A stretch of 37,302 nucleotides of DNA from Streptomyces roseus (GTDB lineage Bacteria; Actinomycetota; Actinomycetes; Streptomycetales; Streptomycetaceae), in contig NZ_LFML01000074.1 in the NCBI RefSeq assembly GCF_001044425.1, positions 64,663 to 101,964 of the forward strand. Reading direction: 5' to 3'. Under the pieces are notes generated by a model. The model was not told the origin of the DNA. It searched no databases and saw only the letters and a list, made by a program, of their open reading frames with translations. Each line of letters starts with the position of its first letter. Within the stretch, counting starts at the first letter, position 1. The translations under genes and the position numbers were made by a program. This document shows, piece after piece, positions 26,296 to 36,810 of the stretch.

Positions 26296-26695
26296 CGGCC
26301 CCGTCCTCGTCCCCGCTTCCGTTCTCCAGCGCCGCCACGATGCGGCGCAAGCTGTCGGCGTCGAGGGCCTCGTCCCCGGTGAGCGTGATCTCGTACGGGC
26401 CGCGGCGCACGGTGAGCGCCGGGGGGCGGCGCCGGGACGCCTGCCACTGGAGCACGGCGAAGAGCAGCGATGCAGCGGACAGGCCGCTTCCCACGGCCAG
26501 TTGCAGGAGGTCGAATCCGGGCGAACCCATGGGCGTGCCGTGCGCCGCCGGCGTTGGGGCTCCGCTCCGGATCCGGCCGCGTACGGCGTGTCGGAGGGAC
26601 TCGTCCTCCTTCAACCAGATCAGCAGGGAACGCAGCTCGCTCTCCGGGCCCCGCCCCGCTCTGCGCGGGTCCACCTGTAACTCGTACTCATACAT
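26279..26695 (-). CDS. EACC1-like effector-associated component
   Basis: 138 residues. Layout: a short strand (YEYELQVDP), a helix with SELRSLLIWLKEDESLR, a linker, one hydrophobic helix about 61-84 (DLLQLAVGSGLSAASLLFAVLQW), a basic stop segment (SRRR), then two strands (PALTVRRGPYEITLTG) and a helix (DADSLRRIVAAL). This matches the effector-associated constant component EACC1 as I know it: a small protein found beside caspases, proteases and other effectors in actinobacterial NTP-dependent conflict systems. It may tether or sense at the membrane. The ATG at 26695 overlaps the kinase 3' end by 8 bases; GGGAGGGG lies upstream. Its 3' end overlaps the caspase start by 17 bases. The family call is by pattern only. 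Confidence 0.72.
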   Translation of the reverse strand: MYEYELQVDPRRAGRGPESELRSLLIWLKEDESLRHAVRGRIRSGAPTPAAHGTPMGSPGFDLLQLAVGSGLSAASLLFAVLQWQASRRRPPALTVRRGPYEITLTGDEALDADSLRRIVAALENGSGDEDGADGGSA

Positions 26696-28100
26696 CCTCC
26701 GTGCCCCTCCCGTGTCCGTTGTGGGCGCTGACCCGGGCGAACAGCTCCAGCGCCTGTGGTGCCCGGCCCAGCCGGGCCAGGCACACAGCCTGCCAGTACT
26801 GGCAGGCGAGCGTGGTCGGATGGGCCGGGCCCAGCGTCTGTGTGCAGAAAGGCCCGATTCCGACGAGCAGGTCGAGGGCCTCCCTCAGGTTCCCGCGCTG
26901 GATCAGGCCGACCGCTTCGCGCTGGCGTGACAGCGCGGTCTGCCCGGTCATCCTGCTGCGCACCAGGCGGCGGGTGCTCTGGCTGAGGGTGACGTGCCCG
27001 CTCCGGTGCGCCGGGACCGGAGCCGGCCGGACGTCGACCAGGCCCCAGTCGTATTCGGGGACCTCCGCGGACTCGTCCTCTTCGAGGGCTTCGGGGCTCT
27101 CCCCCAGGGCGTGGTCGTCGAGGGGGCGGACCTCCGTCGCGCAAGCGTGGTCCTCCAGGGCGCCGATCTCCGTCCCGGAAGCGTGGTCGTCCAGAGGGCG
27201 GACCTCCGTCCCGGAAGCACGGTGGTCCACCGGCCGGGCGTCCACCTCTACGCGGTCCGGCGCGGCACCTCCTTCGCTCGCCCAGGGCCGGATCAGGGCC
27301 TCGGCCGCGCCGGCGGTGGGGACGCGCGACTCCACGTCCCGGGCGCTGAGCGCGTCCACCGCGTCCGCGAGCCCCTCGGGCCACGCCGTCGGACCTTCGC
27401 GCAGCGAGGGCAATCCCTCGCGCGTGACCCGGTCGAGCAGCACGTCCACCCGGTGCGCCTCACCGAACGGGGGCTCGCCGGTCAGCATGAAGTGCAGGCA
27501 GGCCCCGACCCCGTACACGTCGGAGGCGGCCAGGGGCCATTGGCCCCTGATGCGTTCCGGGGCCATGTACTGGGGGGTGCCGAGCAGGTCGCCGGCATTG
27601 GTGAGGGCGGCCTCGCCGGTCAGCCGGGCCAGCCCGAAGTCGTAGAGCACCACCCGGCCGCTCGCCGTGAGCCGGATGTTGGCGGGCTTCACGTCGCGGT
27701 GGAGCACTCCGCTGCGGTGCGCGGCGCCGAGCCCGGCGAGGGTGTCGGCGGCGATCCGGCACGCCTCGGCCACGGGCAGCGCGCCGGCCGTGCGCACCAG
27801 CGCGGAGATGTCCGATCCGTCGAGGAACTCCATCACGAGGTAGGGCGTGCCCTCGTCGATCCCCGCGTCGTACACGCCGACCACGTTGGGGTGGTTGATC
27901 CGCGCGAGGGCCCGCGCCTCGCCCTCGAAGCGCCTGGCCGCCGCCTCGCTCACCGATCCGTACACCGTCAGGACCTTGACCGCGACACGTCGCCCCAGCA
28001 GCCCGTCCTCGGCCTCGAAGACGGTCCCCATGCCACCCCGGCCGACCGGCCGTACCGGTTCGAAGCGTCGGGCGAGCCCGCGCGGGAAGACATCGGCCAC
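26688..28100 (-). CDS. Ser/Thr protein kinase with linker repeats and TPR-like tail
   Basis: 470 residues, no transmembrane helix. The Hanks-type kinase domain (about 13-275) has the Gly loop GRGGMG (20-25), ATP-binding Lys42 in VAVKVL, Glu61, the catalytic loop HRDVKPAN (134-141), DFG (154-156), and GTPQYMAPE ending at 182, all intact. Residues about 288-336 hold three to four 12-residue acidic repeats of the type RPLDDHASGTEV. Residues about 385-460 form a TPR-like helical tail (REALDLLVGIGPFCTQTLG, QALELFARV). It has no extracytoplasmic sensor, unlike PASTA kinases. The start is GTG at 28100 with a G-rich upstream stretch. It overlaps the EACC1-like gene and lies 44 bases after relA without an obvious terminator, so read-through from relA is possible. 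Confidence 0.9.
   Translation of the reverse strand: MADVFPRGLARRFEPVRPVGRGGMGTVFEAEDGLLGRRVAVKVLTVYGSVSEAAARRFEGEARALARINHPNVVGVYDAGIDEGTPYLVMEFLDGSDISALVRTAGALPVAEACRIAADTLAGLGAAHRSGVLHRDVKPANIRLTASGRVVLYDFGLARLTGEAALTNAGDLLGTPQYMAPERIRGQWPLAASDVYGVGACLHFMLTGEPPFGEAHRVDVLLDRVTREGLPSLREGPTAWPEGLADAVDALSARDVESRVPTAGAAEALIRPWASEGGAAPDRVEVDARPVDHRASGTEVRPLDDHASGTEIGALEDHACATEVRPLDDHALGESPEALEEDESAEVPEYDWGLVDVRPAPVPAHRSGHVTLSQSTRRLVRSRMTGQTALSRQREAVGLIQRGNLREALDLLVGIGPFCTQTLGPAHPTTLACQYWQAVCLARLGRAPQALELFARVSAHNGHGRGTEDV
27109..27216 (-). repeat. three 36-bp in-frame tandem repeats in the kinase gene
   Basis: Units at 27109-27144, 27145-27180 and 27181-27216 each begin GCGTGGTC on the plus strand, with a degenerate fourth copy after 27217. 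Thirty-six bases equals 12 codons, so copy number can change without frameshift. They encode the acidic linker between kinase domain and TPR-like tail. They are contiguous, not spaced. Confidence 0.85.
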
Positions 28101-28144
28101 GTATCCCCCCGGGGTGGCGTCGAAGAGCGGCGGTCAGGCCTTGG

Positions 28145-30598
<2,454 letters not shown>

Positions 30599-30792
30599 GA
30601 GCGCTCCTCTGGGGGTCCCCTGGACGGAGTCCGGGGAGGATCCGGGGCCCCGGTCAGGTCCGGACAACCCATGGTAGCGAGGGTTCCCGCGGCCCGTTCC
30701 CCGAGCCCCCGCCGGTTTCCCGGGCCCCGGCCCCGTTCCTCCCGGTCCCCCCGCCTCCCGGGCCTCGGCCGGTTCCCGCCCCCGGGTACGCC

Positions 30793-30834
30793 GAAGCGGG
30801 CGGGTACCGGGTCATCCCGGTACCCGCCCGCTTC
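30793..30834 (-). terminator. terminator after apt
   Basis: GAAGCGGGCGGGTACCGGG (30793-30811), loop TCAT, and its exact complement (30816-30834) form a perfect 19-bp stem. It begins 13 bases past the apt stop and should end the yajC-secD-secF-apt transcript, with partial read-through to relA possible. No U-tract follows. Confidence 0.85.
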
Positions 30835-30847
30835 ACGGTCGGTGTCG

Positions 30848-31399
30848 TCAGACGACGATCAGGGCGTCCAGCGGGGCCTGACCGAGCGCGCCGGCCAGCC
30901 GCTCGCGGCCCGGCAGGAACGACAGCTCCATCAGGACCGCGACCCCGGCGACCTCCGCCCCGGCCCGCCGGATCAGCGAGAGCGAGGCCTCGGCGGTGCC
31001 GCCCGTGGCCAGCACGTCGTCGATGACCATGACCCGGTCACCGGCCGACAGGTCCTCGGCGTGGACCTCGATCTCCGCCGTGCCGTACTCCAGCTCGTAC
31101 GACTGGGCGAGCGTCGCACCCGGCAGCTTCCCGGCCTTGCGCACCGGCACGAAGCCGATGCCCGCCTGGACCGCCACCGGCGCAGCGAGGATGAACCCGC
31201 GCGCCTCCAGCCCGACGATCTTCGTCGCGCCGTACTGCCCGGCCAGCTCCACCAGCGCGTCCGTCAGGGCCGCGAAGGCCTTCGGGTCGGCCAGCAGCGG
31301 GGTGATGTCCTTGAACACCACCCCCGGCTTCGGGTAGTCCGCCACGTCCTTGATCCGGCTGAGGAGCAGTTCGCGCACTTCGGGGGCAAGCGGGCTCAC
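30848..31399 (-). CDS. apt: adenine phosphoribosyltransferase
   Basis: Salvages adenine to AMP with PRPP. 183 residues, normal length. DYPKPGVVFKDITPLLADP near the N-terminus, IVGLEARGFILAAPVA (base site), RKAGKLPG, and the PRPP loop VMVIDDVLATGGTAEA are all present. The GTG start at 31399 overlaps the secF stop (GTGA). It is the last gene of the sec unit and lies next to relA, an arrangement known in streptomycetes. Confidence 0.96.
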   Translation of the reverse strand: MSPLAPEVRELLLSRIKDVADYPKPGVVFKDITPLLADPKAFAALTDALVELAGQYGATKIVGLEARGFILAAPVAVQAGIGFVPVRKAGKLPGATLAQSYELEYGTAEIEVHAEDLSAGDRVMVIDDVLATGGTAEASLSLIRRAGAEVAGVAVLMELSFLPGRERLAGALGQAPLDALIVV

Positions 31400-32454
31400 C
31401 GGCGCCGCCCCGCCCGGCCCTGGGAGACGACCTGCGGGGTCTCGGAGCCCTCGAAGCCCTCGTCCTGCGCCGGCTCGCCCTTGGCCGCGGCGGCCGCCCG
31501 CTTCGCGAGGACCCGCTTCTTCAGAGCCTTCATCGCCGGCTCGCGCTCCTTGAGGTCCACGACCAGCGGGGTCGCGATGAAGATCGAGGAGTACGCACCG
31601 GCCGCGAGGCCGACGAACAGCGACAGCGAGATGTCGTTCAGCATGCCGGCGTCCAGGAGGCCGCCGCCGATGAAGAGCAGCGCCCCGACCGGGAGCAGCG
31701 CCACGACGGTGGTGTTGATCGAACGGACCAGGGTGCCGTTGATGCTGCGGTTCGCGATCTCGCTGAAGGTGTACCGGGTCTGCTTGGTGATGTCCTTCGA
31801 GCCCTCCTTCAGACCGTCGAAGACGACGACGGTGTCGTAGAGGGAGTAACCGAGGATCGTCAGCAGACCGATCACGGTGCCCGGCGTGACCTCGAAGCCG
31901 ACCAGCGCGTACACGCCGACGGTGATGGTGAGGTCGTGGATCAGGGCGATCAGCGCGGCGACGGCCATCCGCCACTCGAAGGCGATGGCCAGGTAGATCA
32001 CCACGAGGACCATGAAGATGCCGAGGCCGGTCCAGGCCTTGTTCGCGATCTGGTCACCCCAGCTGGGGCCGACCAGGTCCGCGTTGATGTCGGCCTCGGG
32101 CACCTTGAGGTCGGCCGCGAGCTTGGTCTTGACGGCGTTGGCCTGCGCGGGGTCCAGGCTGGAGATCTGGATGCGCAGGGTGCCGTTGCCGAGCTGCTGG
32201 ACGATCGCCTGGTGGCCGGAGGCCTTCTCGGCGTCCGCGGTGGCCTGGGTCACCGACACGGCGGTCTTCGGGGTGGTGAAGACGGCACCGCCCTTGAACT
32301 CGATGCCCATGTTGAGGCCCTGAACGGCCAGGGCCACGATCGCCGTGATGGTGATCAGGATGGAAACGCCGTACCAGACGAAGCGCTTGCCGACGAAGTC
32401 GTAACCGACCTCGCCGCGGTACAGCTTGGCGCCGAGATCTCCCAGCTTCGACAT
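31396..32454 (-). CDS. secF: protein translocase subunit SecF
   Basis: Works with SecD to use the proton gradient to complete export through SecYEG. 352 residues, six predicted membrane helices. Family segments are LNMGIEFKGGAVF in the first external region, EWRMAVAALIALIHDLTITVGVYAL, GYSLYDTVVVFDGLKE and SINTTVVALLPVGALLF, with SLFVGLAAGAYSSIFIATPL near the end. A basic, disordered C-terminal tail of about 45 residues follows. The ATG at 32454 comes 3 bases after the secD stop. The LYDT sequence differs slightly from the usual INDT in the fourth-helix motif. Confidence 0.96.
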   Translation of the reverse strand: MSKLGDLGAKLYRGEVGYDFVGKRFVWYGVSILITITAIVALAVQGLNMGIEFKGGAVFTTPKTAVSVTQATADAEKASGHQAIVQQLGNGTLRIQISSLDPAQANAVKTKLAADLKVPEADINADLVGPSWGDQIANKAWTGLGIFMVLVVIYLAIAFEWRMAVAALIALIHDLTITVGVYALVGFEVTPGTVIGLLTILGYSLYDTVVVFDGLKEGSKDITKQTRYTFSEIANRSINGTLVRSINTTVVALLPVGALLFIGGGLLDAGMLNDISLSLFVGLAAGAYSSIFIATPLVVDLKEREPAMKALKKRVLAKRAAAAAKGEPAQDEGFEGSETPQVVSQGRAGRRR

Positions 32455-32457
32455 CTC

Positions 32458-34248
32458 TCACGCCTCCTTTACGTCGACGGGAGCGGTGACGGAACCGGAA
32501 CCGGTGCCGGAGCCGGTGCGGCGGGACCGGCGCAGCGGCGGCTTGGCGCCGAGCCGCTTCGGGTCCAGGCCGGACCAGGGGTGGCCGCTGGAGAAGAACT
32601 TCGTACGGGCCATGAGCGTCATGATCGGCTTGGTGAAGAGGAACACCACGACCACGTCGAGCACGGTGGTCAGACCCAGGGTGAAGGCGAAGCCCTGCAC
32701 CTTGCCGACCGTGACGATGAACAGCACCGCGGCGGCCAGGAACGACACGAAGTCGGAGACCAGGATGGTGCGCCGGGCGCGCGGCCAGGCCCGCTCCACG
32801 GCGGGGCGCAGGGTGCGGCCCTCGCGGATCTCGTCGCGGATGCGTTCGAAGTACACGATGAACGAGTCCGCCGTGATGCCGATCGCGACGATCGCACCGC
32901 AGACGGCGGGCAGGTTCAGCGCGAAGCCGATGCCCTTCCCGAGCAGCGCCATGATCGTGTAGGTGAGGATCGCGGACACCAGGAGGCTGACGATGGCGAT
33001 GAAGGCCAGGCCCCGGTAGTACACGAGCAGGTAGATCACCACGAGGAGCAGGCCGATGGCCCCGGCGATGAGGCCGGCCTTCAGCTGCTCGCCGCCGAGC
33101 GCGGCGGTGACGGTGGTGACGCTGTCCTCCTGGAAGGTCAGCGGCAGGGCGCCGTACGAGAGCATGTTGCCCAGGTCCATCGCGGACTGCTGCGTGAAGC
33201 CGCCGGAGATCTCGGCGTTGCCGCCGGTCAGCGCCTGGCTGACGGACGGGTCGGAGACGACCTCGCCGTCGAGCACGATCGCGAACTGGTTCTGCGGCAT
33301 CTGCTTGGTGGCGAGCTCACCGGTGATCTTGGCGAACTTGTCGGCGCCCTTGTCGGTGAACTGCATGGTGACGATCCACTGCCCCGTCTGGGGGTTGATC
33401 TGTCCCTTGGCGTCCTTGACGTCGGTACCGGAGACGCCGACCGGGCCGAGGATCCACTTGCCCCAGGCATCGCCGCGCTTGCCGCAGGCGACCGTCGCGT
33501 CCTCGGGCTTGACGCCCTTGCCGGCCGCGGCGCGCTGCGCCTCGTTGGTGCAGTCGAGGGCCGCGAACTTCGCCTGGAGTTCGGCCGCGGCCGCCTCTAC
33601 GCCCGACGGGGTCGGGGAGGGGGCCGGAGCCTTGTCGTCTGCCTTCTTCGACTCGCTCGCCGAGGGCGAGGGAGAGGCGGTGGCGGCCGGGGCCTTGAGG
33701 GCCTCGCTGAGCACACGGCCCTGGGAAGTGGCGCTGGACGACGGGCTGGCCGGGGCGCTGGGCTTGCCGCTGCCCTCGGCCTTCGGGGCACCGGAGGTGC
33801 TCGCGGACGGGCTCGGCGCCTGCGGGGCCGCCGGGGCGCCGTCGGCGAAGGCCAGGACCGGACGGAAGTAGAGCTGGGCGGTGGTGCCGACCTGCTCGCG
33901 GGCCTGCTTCTCGTTCGTCCCCTTGGGGATGTTCACGATGATGTGGTCGCGGCCCTGTGTCTGGACCTCGGCCTCCGACACGCCGAGACCGTTGACGCGG
34001 CGCTCGATGATGCCGACCGCCGTGTTCATGTTGGTCTCGTTGATCGCGTCCGGCTTGCCGGGCTCGCTCTTGGCCTTGAGCGTGATGCTCGTACCGCCCG
34101 CGAGGTCGATGCCGAGCCGGGGAGTCGTCTGCTTCGTGAGGAACATCCCCGCGGTGAGCGCCACCATCGCGATCAGGATGATCGCCAGGGCGCGCCCCGG
34201 CCTCCCCTGAGCCCCCGTGGGCCGCCGGCCCTTCTTCGGTGCTGCCAC
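32458..34248 (-). CDS. secD: protein translocase subunit SecD
   Basis: 596 residues. One membrane helix near residues 19-38, the LGIDLAGGTSITL motif, an external P1 domain interrupted by a Ser/Ala/Pro-rich segment at about 137-217, then a region with QTGQWIVTMQFT, FAIVLDGEVVSDPSV and GGNAEISG, followed by five helices (GLIAGAIGLLLVVIYLLVYY, CGAIVAIGITADSFIVYFERIRDEI and others). The low-complexity insert is absent from E. coli SecD but common in my memory of streptomycete SecD. The GTG at 34248 has GGAG 10 bases upstream, a somewhat long spacing. secF follows after 3 bases. Confidence 0.96.
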   Translation of the reverse strand: MAAPKKGRRPTGAQGRPGRALAIILIAMVALTAGMFLTKQTTPRLGIDLAGGTSITLKAKSEPGKPDAINETNMNTAVGIIERRVNGLGVSEAEVQTQGRDHIIVNIPKGTNEKQAREQVGTTAQLYFRPVLAFADGAPAAPQAPSPSASTSGAPKAEGSGKPSAPASPSSSATSQGRVLSEALKAPAATASPSPSASESKKADDKAPAPSPTPSGVEAAAAELQAKFAALDCTNEAQRAAAGKGVKPEDATVACGKRGDAWGKWILGPVGVSGTDVKDAKGQINPQTGQWIVTMQFTDKGADKFAKITGELATKQMPQNQFAIVLDGEVVSDPSVSQALTGGNAEISGGFTQQSAMDLGNMLSYGALPLTFQEDSVTTVTAALGGEQLKAGLIAGAIGLLLVVIYLLVYYRGLAFIAIVSLLVSAILTYTIMALLGKGIGFALNLPAVCGAIVAIGITADSFIVYFERIRDEIREGRTLRPAVERAWPRARRTILVSDFVSFLAAAVLFIVTVGKVQGFAFTLGLTTVLDVVVVFLFTKPIMTLMARTKFFSSGHPWSGLDPKRLGAKPPLRRSRRTGSGTGSGSVTAPVDVKEA

Positions 34249-34348
34249 CTTGTCGTATCTCCCTGTCCAACCGCCCCGCGCCGGGTCAGCGCGCGGACGG
34301 CCACGAAATGTGTGGTGGGGACCCCTGCCCCCCGCAGAAGTTCACTGG

Positions 34349-34392
34349 CGGGGACCGGGGCGGCCGCCGGTCAGGCGCCTGCCCGGTCCCCG
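34349..34392 (-). other. hairpin between yajC and secD
   Basis: CGGGGACCGGG (34349-34359) pairs with CCCGGTCCCCG (34382-34392), 11 bp, around a 22-base loop. It lies just after the yajC stop in the 154-base gap before secD, so it could be an attenuator, a processing site or a partial terminator. A separate secD promoter in the remaining gap is possible but not identified. Confidence 0.5.
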
Positions 34393-34402
34393 GCCGCGCG
34401 CG

Positions 34403-34900
34403 CTACTTCGCGCCGGCCTCGCCGTCGGCCTTGCCGTCCTTGGGCTCGTCGTCCCCGGGCCGGCCGTCCTTCGGCTCTTCGGCCTCGGGAGCGTCCTTCT
34501 TGCCCAGGTCGAGCTTCGGGGCGTCGGCCTCGTCCGCGCTCTTGTCCGCGTCCTTGTCGAGGGTCAGCGAGGAGGCGTCGTCCGGAACGACCGGCGTGTC
34601 GATCGTCAGATCATCGCTGGCCCCGTGGACGATGCGGTTGTACTCCGCGTCCTCCAGAACGGCGCCGATGGCGTTCTTCGCGTAGATCGCGTGGACGCCC
34701 GGGGCCACCTCGAGGGTGACGGTGTCCTCGCCGACTTCCTTCACCGTGGCGTACATGCCGCCGATGGTGCGGACGCCGGCGCCCGGGGCCATGTGGTCGC
34801 GCATCTGCGCGGCCGCCTGCTGCTTCTTCTTCGCGGAACGGGTCATCAGGAACATCGCCCCGATGAGCACGATGAACGGGAGGAGTGTCACGAGATTCAC
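34403..34900 (-). CDS. yajC: preprotein translocase accessory subunit YajC
   Basis: A single-pass membrane protein associated with SecDF. 165 residues. The N-terminal helix (2-20, LVTLLPFIVLIGAMFLMT) is followed by the basic RSAKKKQQ and the conserved soluble segment MRDHMAPGAGVRTIGGMYATVKEVGEDTVTLEVAPGV. The last 65 residues are acidic and lysine-rich, probably disordered, and longer than in E. coli. The start is GTG at 34900, with AAGGA about 10 bases upstream; upstream in-frame codons lie in the ruv terminator region and were rejected. It leads the yajC-secD-secF-apt run. Confidence 0.92.
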   Translation of the reverse strand: MNLVTLLPFIVLIGAMFLMTRSAKKKQQAAAQMRDHMAPGAGVRTIGGMYATVKEVGEDTVTLEVAPGVHAIYAKNAIGAVLEDAEYNRIVHGASDDLTIDTPVVPDDASSLTLDKDADKSADEADAPKLDLGKKDAPEAEEPKDGRPGDDEPKDGKADGEAGAK

Positions 34901-34958
34901 GGGACGGAGATCCTTCGCACGACCGCACGGGAGACGGCCAATTTCTACGGGGGTGGGC

Positions 34959-34981
34959 ATGCCGACCCGAAGGGTCGGCAT
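34959..34981 (-). terminator. ruv operon terminator
   Basis: ATGCCGACCC (34959-34968) and GGGTCGGCAT (34972-34981) form a 10-bp perfect stem. Read on the minus strand the apex is C-TTCG-G, an extra-stable tetraloop. It lies between the ruvB stop and yajC, separating the ruv unit from the sec unit. Confidence 0.65.
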
Positions 34982-35064
34982 CGGCGGAGTCTAGGCGAGT
35001 CCGCACCGATGGAACAACGCCCAGCATGGCACCGCAGTTCCTGACGGGGCGAACGTCCGCGCCG

Positions 35065-36126
35065 TCAGGCCCCGAACAAGCCCTGTTGTCCGCTTGTTCC
35101 ACTCACCTGCTGGTGGGGCGGTACGAGGCCCAGGTGCGCCCACGCGGCGGGGGTCGCGACCCGGCCGCGCGGGGTACGGGCCAGCAGGCCTTCCCGTACC
35201 AGGAACGGCTCGGCGACCTCCTCGACGGTCTCCCGCTCCTCGCCGACGGCCACGGCCAGGGTGGACAGCCCCACCGGACCGCCCCCGAACAGCTTGAGCA
35301 GGGCTTCGAGCACGGCGCGGTCGAGGCGGTCCAGGCCGCGCGCGTCGACCTCGTAGACCTGGAGCGCGGTGCAGGCGACCTCGCGGGTGATCACCCCGTC
35401 GGCCCTGACCTGCGCGTAGTCGCGGACGCGGCGCAGCAGGCGGTTGGCGATGCGCGGGGTGCCGCGGGAGCGGCCGGCGATCTCGGCGGCGCCGGCGGTG
35501 TCGATCTCCACGTCCAGGAGGCGGGCGGAGCGGTGGATGACGCGTTCCAGCTCCTCGGGGGCGTAGAACTCCATGTGCCCGGTGAAGCCGAAGCGGTCGC
35601 GCAGCGGCGGCGGGAGGAGGCCGGCGCGGGTGGTGGCCCCGACGAGGGTGAAGGGCGGCAGTTCCAGCGGGATGGCGGTGGCCCCCGGCCCCTTGCCGAC
35701 GATCACGTCGACGCGGAAGTCCTCCATGGCCATGTAGAGCATCTCCTCGGCGGGCCGGGACATGCGGTGGATCTCGTCGAGGAAGAGCACCTCGCCTTCC
35801 TGGAGGGAGGAGAGGATCGCGGCCAGGTCGCCGGCGTGCTGGATGGCGGGACCCGAGGTGATCCGGATGGGCGCGCCCATCTCGGCGGCGATGATCATGG
35901 AGAGGGTGGTCTTGCCGAGGCCGGGCGCGCCGGAGAGCAGTACGTGGTCGGCGGTGGCCCCGCGCTGGCGGGCCGCCTTCAGCACCAGGTCGAGCTGCTG
36001 GCGGACCTTCTCCTGGCCGACGAACTCGCCGAGGTCCTTGGGCCGCAGGGCCGCCTCGACGGCGGTGTCCTCGCCGTCGGCGGCCGCCGCAACGATCCGG
36101 TCGTCGCTCTCGTCATCCCAGTTCAC
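35065..36126 (-). CDS. ruvB: Holliday junction branch migration helicase RuvB
   Basis: Hexameric AAA+ motor that moves four-way junctions with RuvA. 353 residues. The LRPKDLGEFVGQEKV entry segment, Walker A GAPGLGKT (66-73), Walker B DEIH (117-120), sensor ATTRAGLLPPPLRDRFG with the arginine finger, and the C-terminal winged-helix domain (EPFLVREGLLARTPRGRVAT) are all present. The start is GTG at 36126, giving the normal N-terminus, though the Shine-Dalgarno is weak. It follows ruvA by 60 bases. An intact ruvB suggests branch migration is kept even though ruvC is damaged. Confidence 0.97.
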   Translation of the reverse strand: MNWDDESDDRIVAAAADGEDTAVEAALRPKDLGEFVGQEKVRQQLDLVLKAARQRGATADHVLLSGAPGLGKTTLSMIIAAEMGAPIRITSGPAIQHAGDLAAILSSLQEGEVLFLDEIHRMSRPAEEMLYMAMEDFRVDVIVGKGPGATAIPLELPPFTLVGATTRAGLLPPPLRDRFGFTGHMEFYAPEELERVIHRSARLLDVEIDTAGAAEIAGRSRGTPRIANRLLRRVRDYAQVRADGVITREVACTALQVYEVDARGLDRLDRAVLEALLKLFGGGPVGLSTLAVAVGEERETVEEVAEPFLVREGLLARTPRGRVATPAAWAHLGLVPPHQQVSGTSGQQGLFGA

Positions 36127-36186
36127 GTGCTCAGTCTGCCTTCTGCGTCATTGCGGTGGTCGTTCCCGGCCCGGGCCCCGAGGGGG

Positions 36187-36810
36187 TCAGCGGGTGCGGT
36201 TCAGGGACTGGAGGGCGGCGCGCAGCAGCTGCGGTACGGGGGCGCTGCCACCGGCGGCGATGGCCGCCTCCGCCTGCGGGGTCACGGCGTCGACGGCGTC
36301 CTCCGCGTCCCGCGCGGCGTAGCCGAGCCCGATCAGGGCCGCCGTGAGCTGGTCCGTCCAGGGAGCCGGGCCGGACGCCACGGCCCGCTGGGCCCCGACC
36401 ACCGCGGTCGCCGCCCCCAGCTTCCCCTTCAGCTCCAGCAGGAGCTTCTGCGCGCCCTTCTTCCCGATGCCGGGCACGGCCGTCAGGGCCCTCTCGTCCC
36501 CCGACTCGACGGCCAGGCGCAGCGCGTCCGGGCTGTGCACCCCGAGCATCGCCTGTGCGAGGCGCGGTCCGACCCCGCTCGCCGTCTGCAGCAGCTCGAA
36601 GACCTGCCGCTCGTCGTCGTCGGCGAAGCCGTACAGCGTCAGCGAGTCCTCCCGTACGACCAAGGACGTGGCCAGCCGCGCCGTCTGCCCCATTCGCAGC
36701 CCGGCGATGGTGCCCGGCGTGCACTGGACGGCCATGCCCACGCCCCCGACCTCGATCACGGCGAGGGTGGGGGTGAGCGCGGCGACCGGGCCGCTGACGA
36801 AGGCGATCAT
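36187..36810 (-). CDS. ruvA: Holliday junction-binding protein RuvA
   Basis: Binds four-way junctions as a tetramer and recruits RuvB. 207 residues. Domain I is an OB fold (MIAFVSGPVAAL, VGMAVQCTPGT, REDSLTLYGFADDDE). Domain II has two helix-hairpin-helix motifs (SGVGPRLAQAML and VPGIGKKGAQKLLLELKGKL). An Ala/Gly-rich linker leads to domain III (LTAALIGLGYAARDAEDAV), which contacts RuvB. The ATG at 36810 overlaps the ruvC stop (ATGA). Confidence 0.97.
   Translation of the reverse strand: MIAFVSGPVAALTPTLAVIEVGGVGMAVQCTPGTIAGLRMGQTARLATSLVVREDSLTLYGFADDDERQVFELLQTASGVGPRLAQAMLGVHSPDALRLAVESGDERALTAVPGIGKKGAQKLLLELKGKLGAATAVVGAQRAVASGPAPWTDQLTAALIGLGYAARDAEDAVDAVTPQAEAAIAAGGSAPVPQLLRAALQSLNRTR

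Noticed and set aside
27109..27240. The 36-bp repeats considered as a CRISPR array.
   Set aside because: The units are directly adjacent with no spacers, are in frame with the kinase gene and diverge by coding-compatible changes.
30599..30667. An upstream TTG start at 30667 for relA, adding 23 residues.
   Set aside because: No ribosome site precedes it, while the TTG at 30598 has GAGGAG at 5-base spacing.
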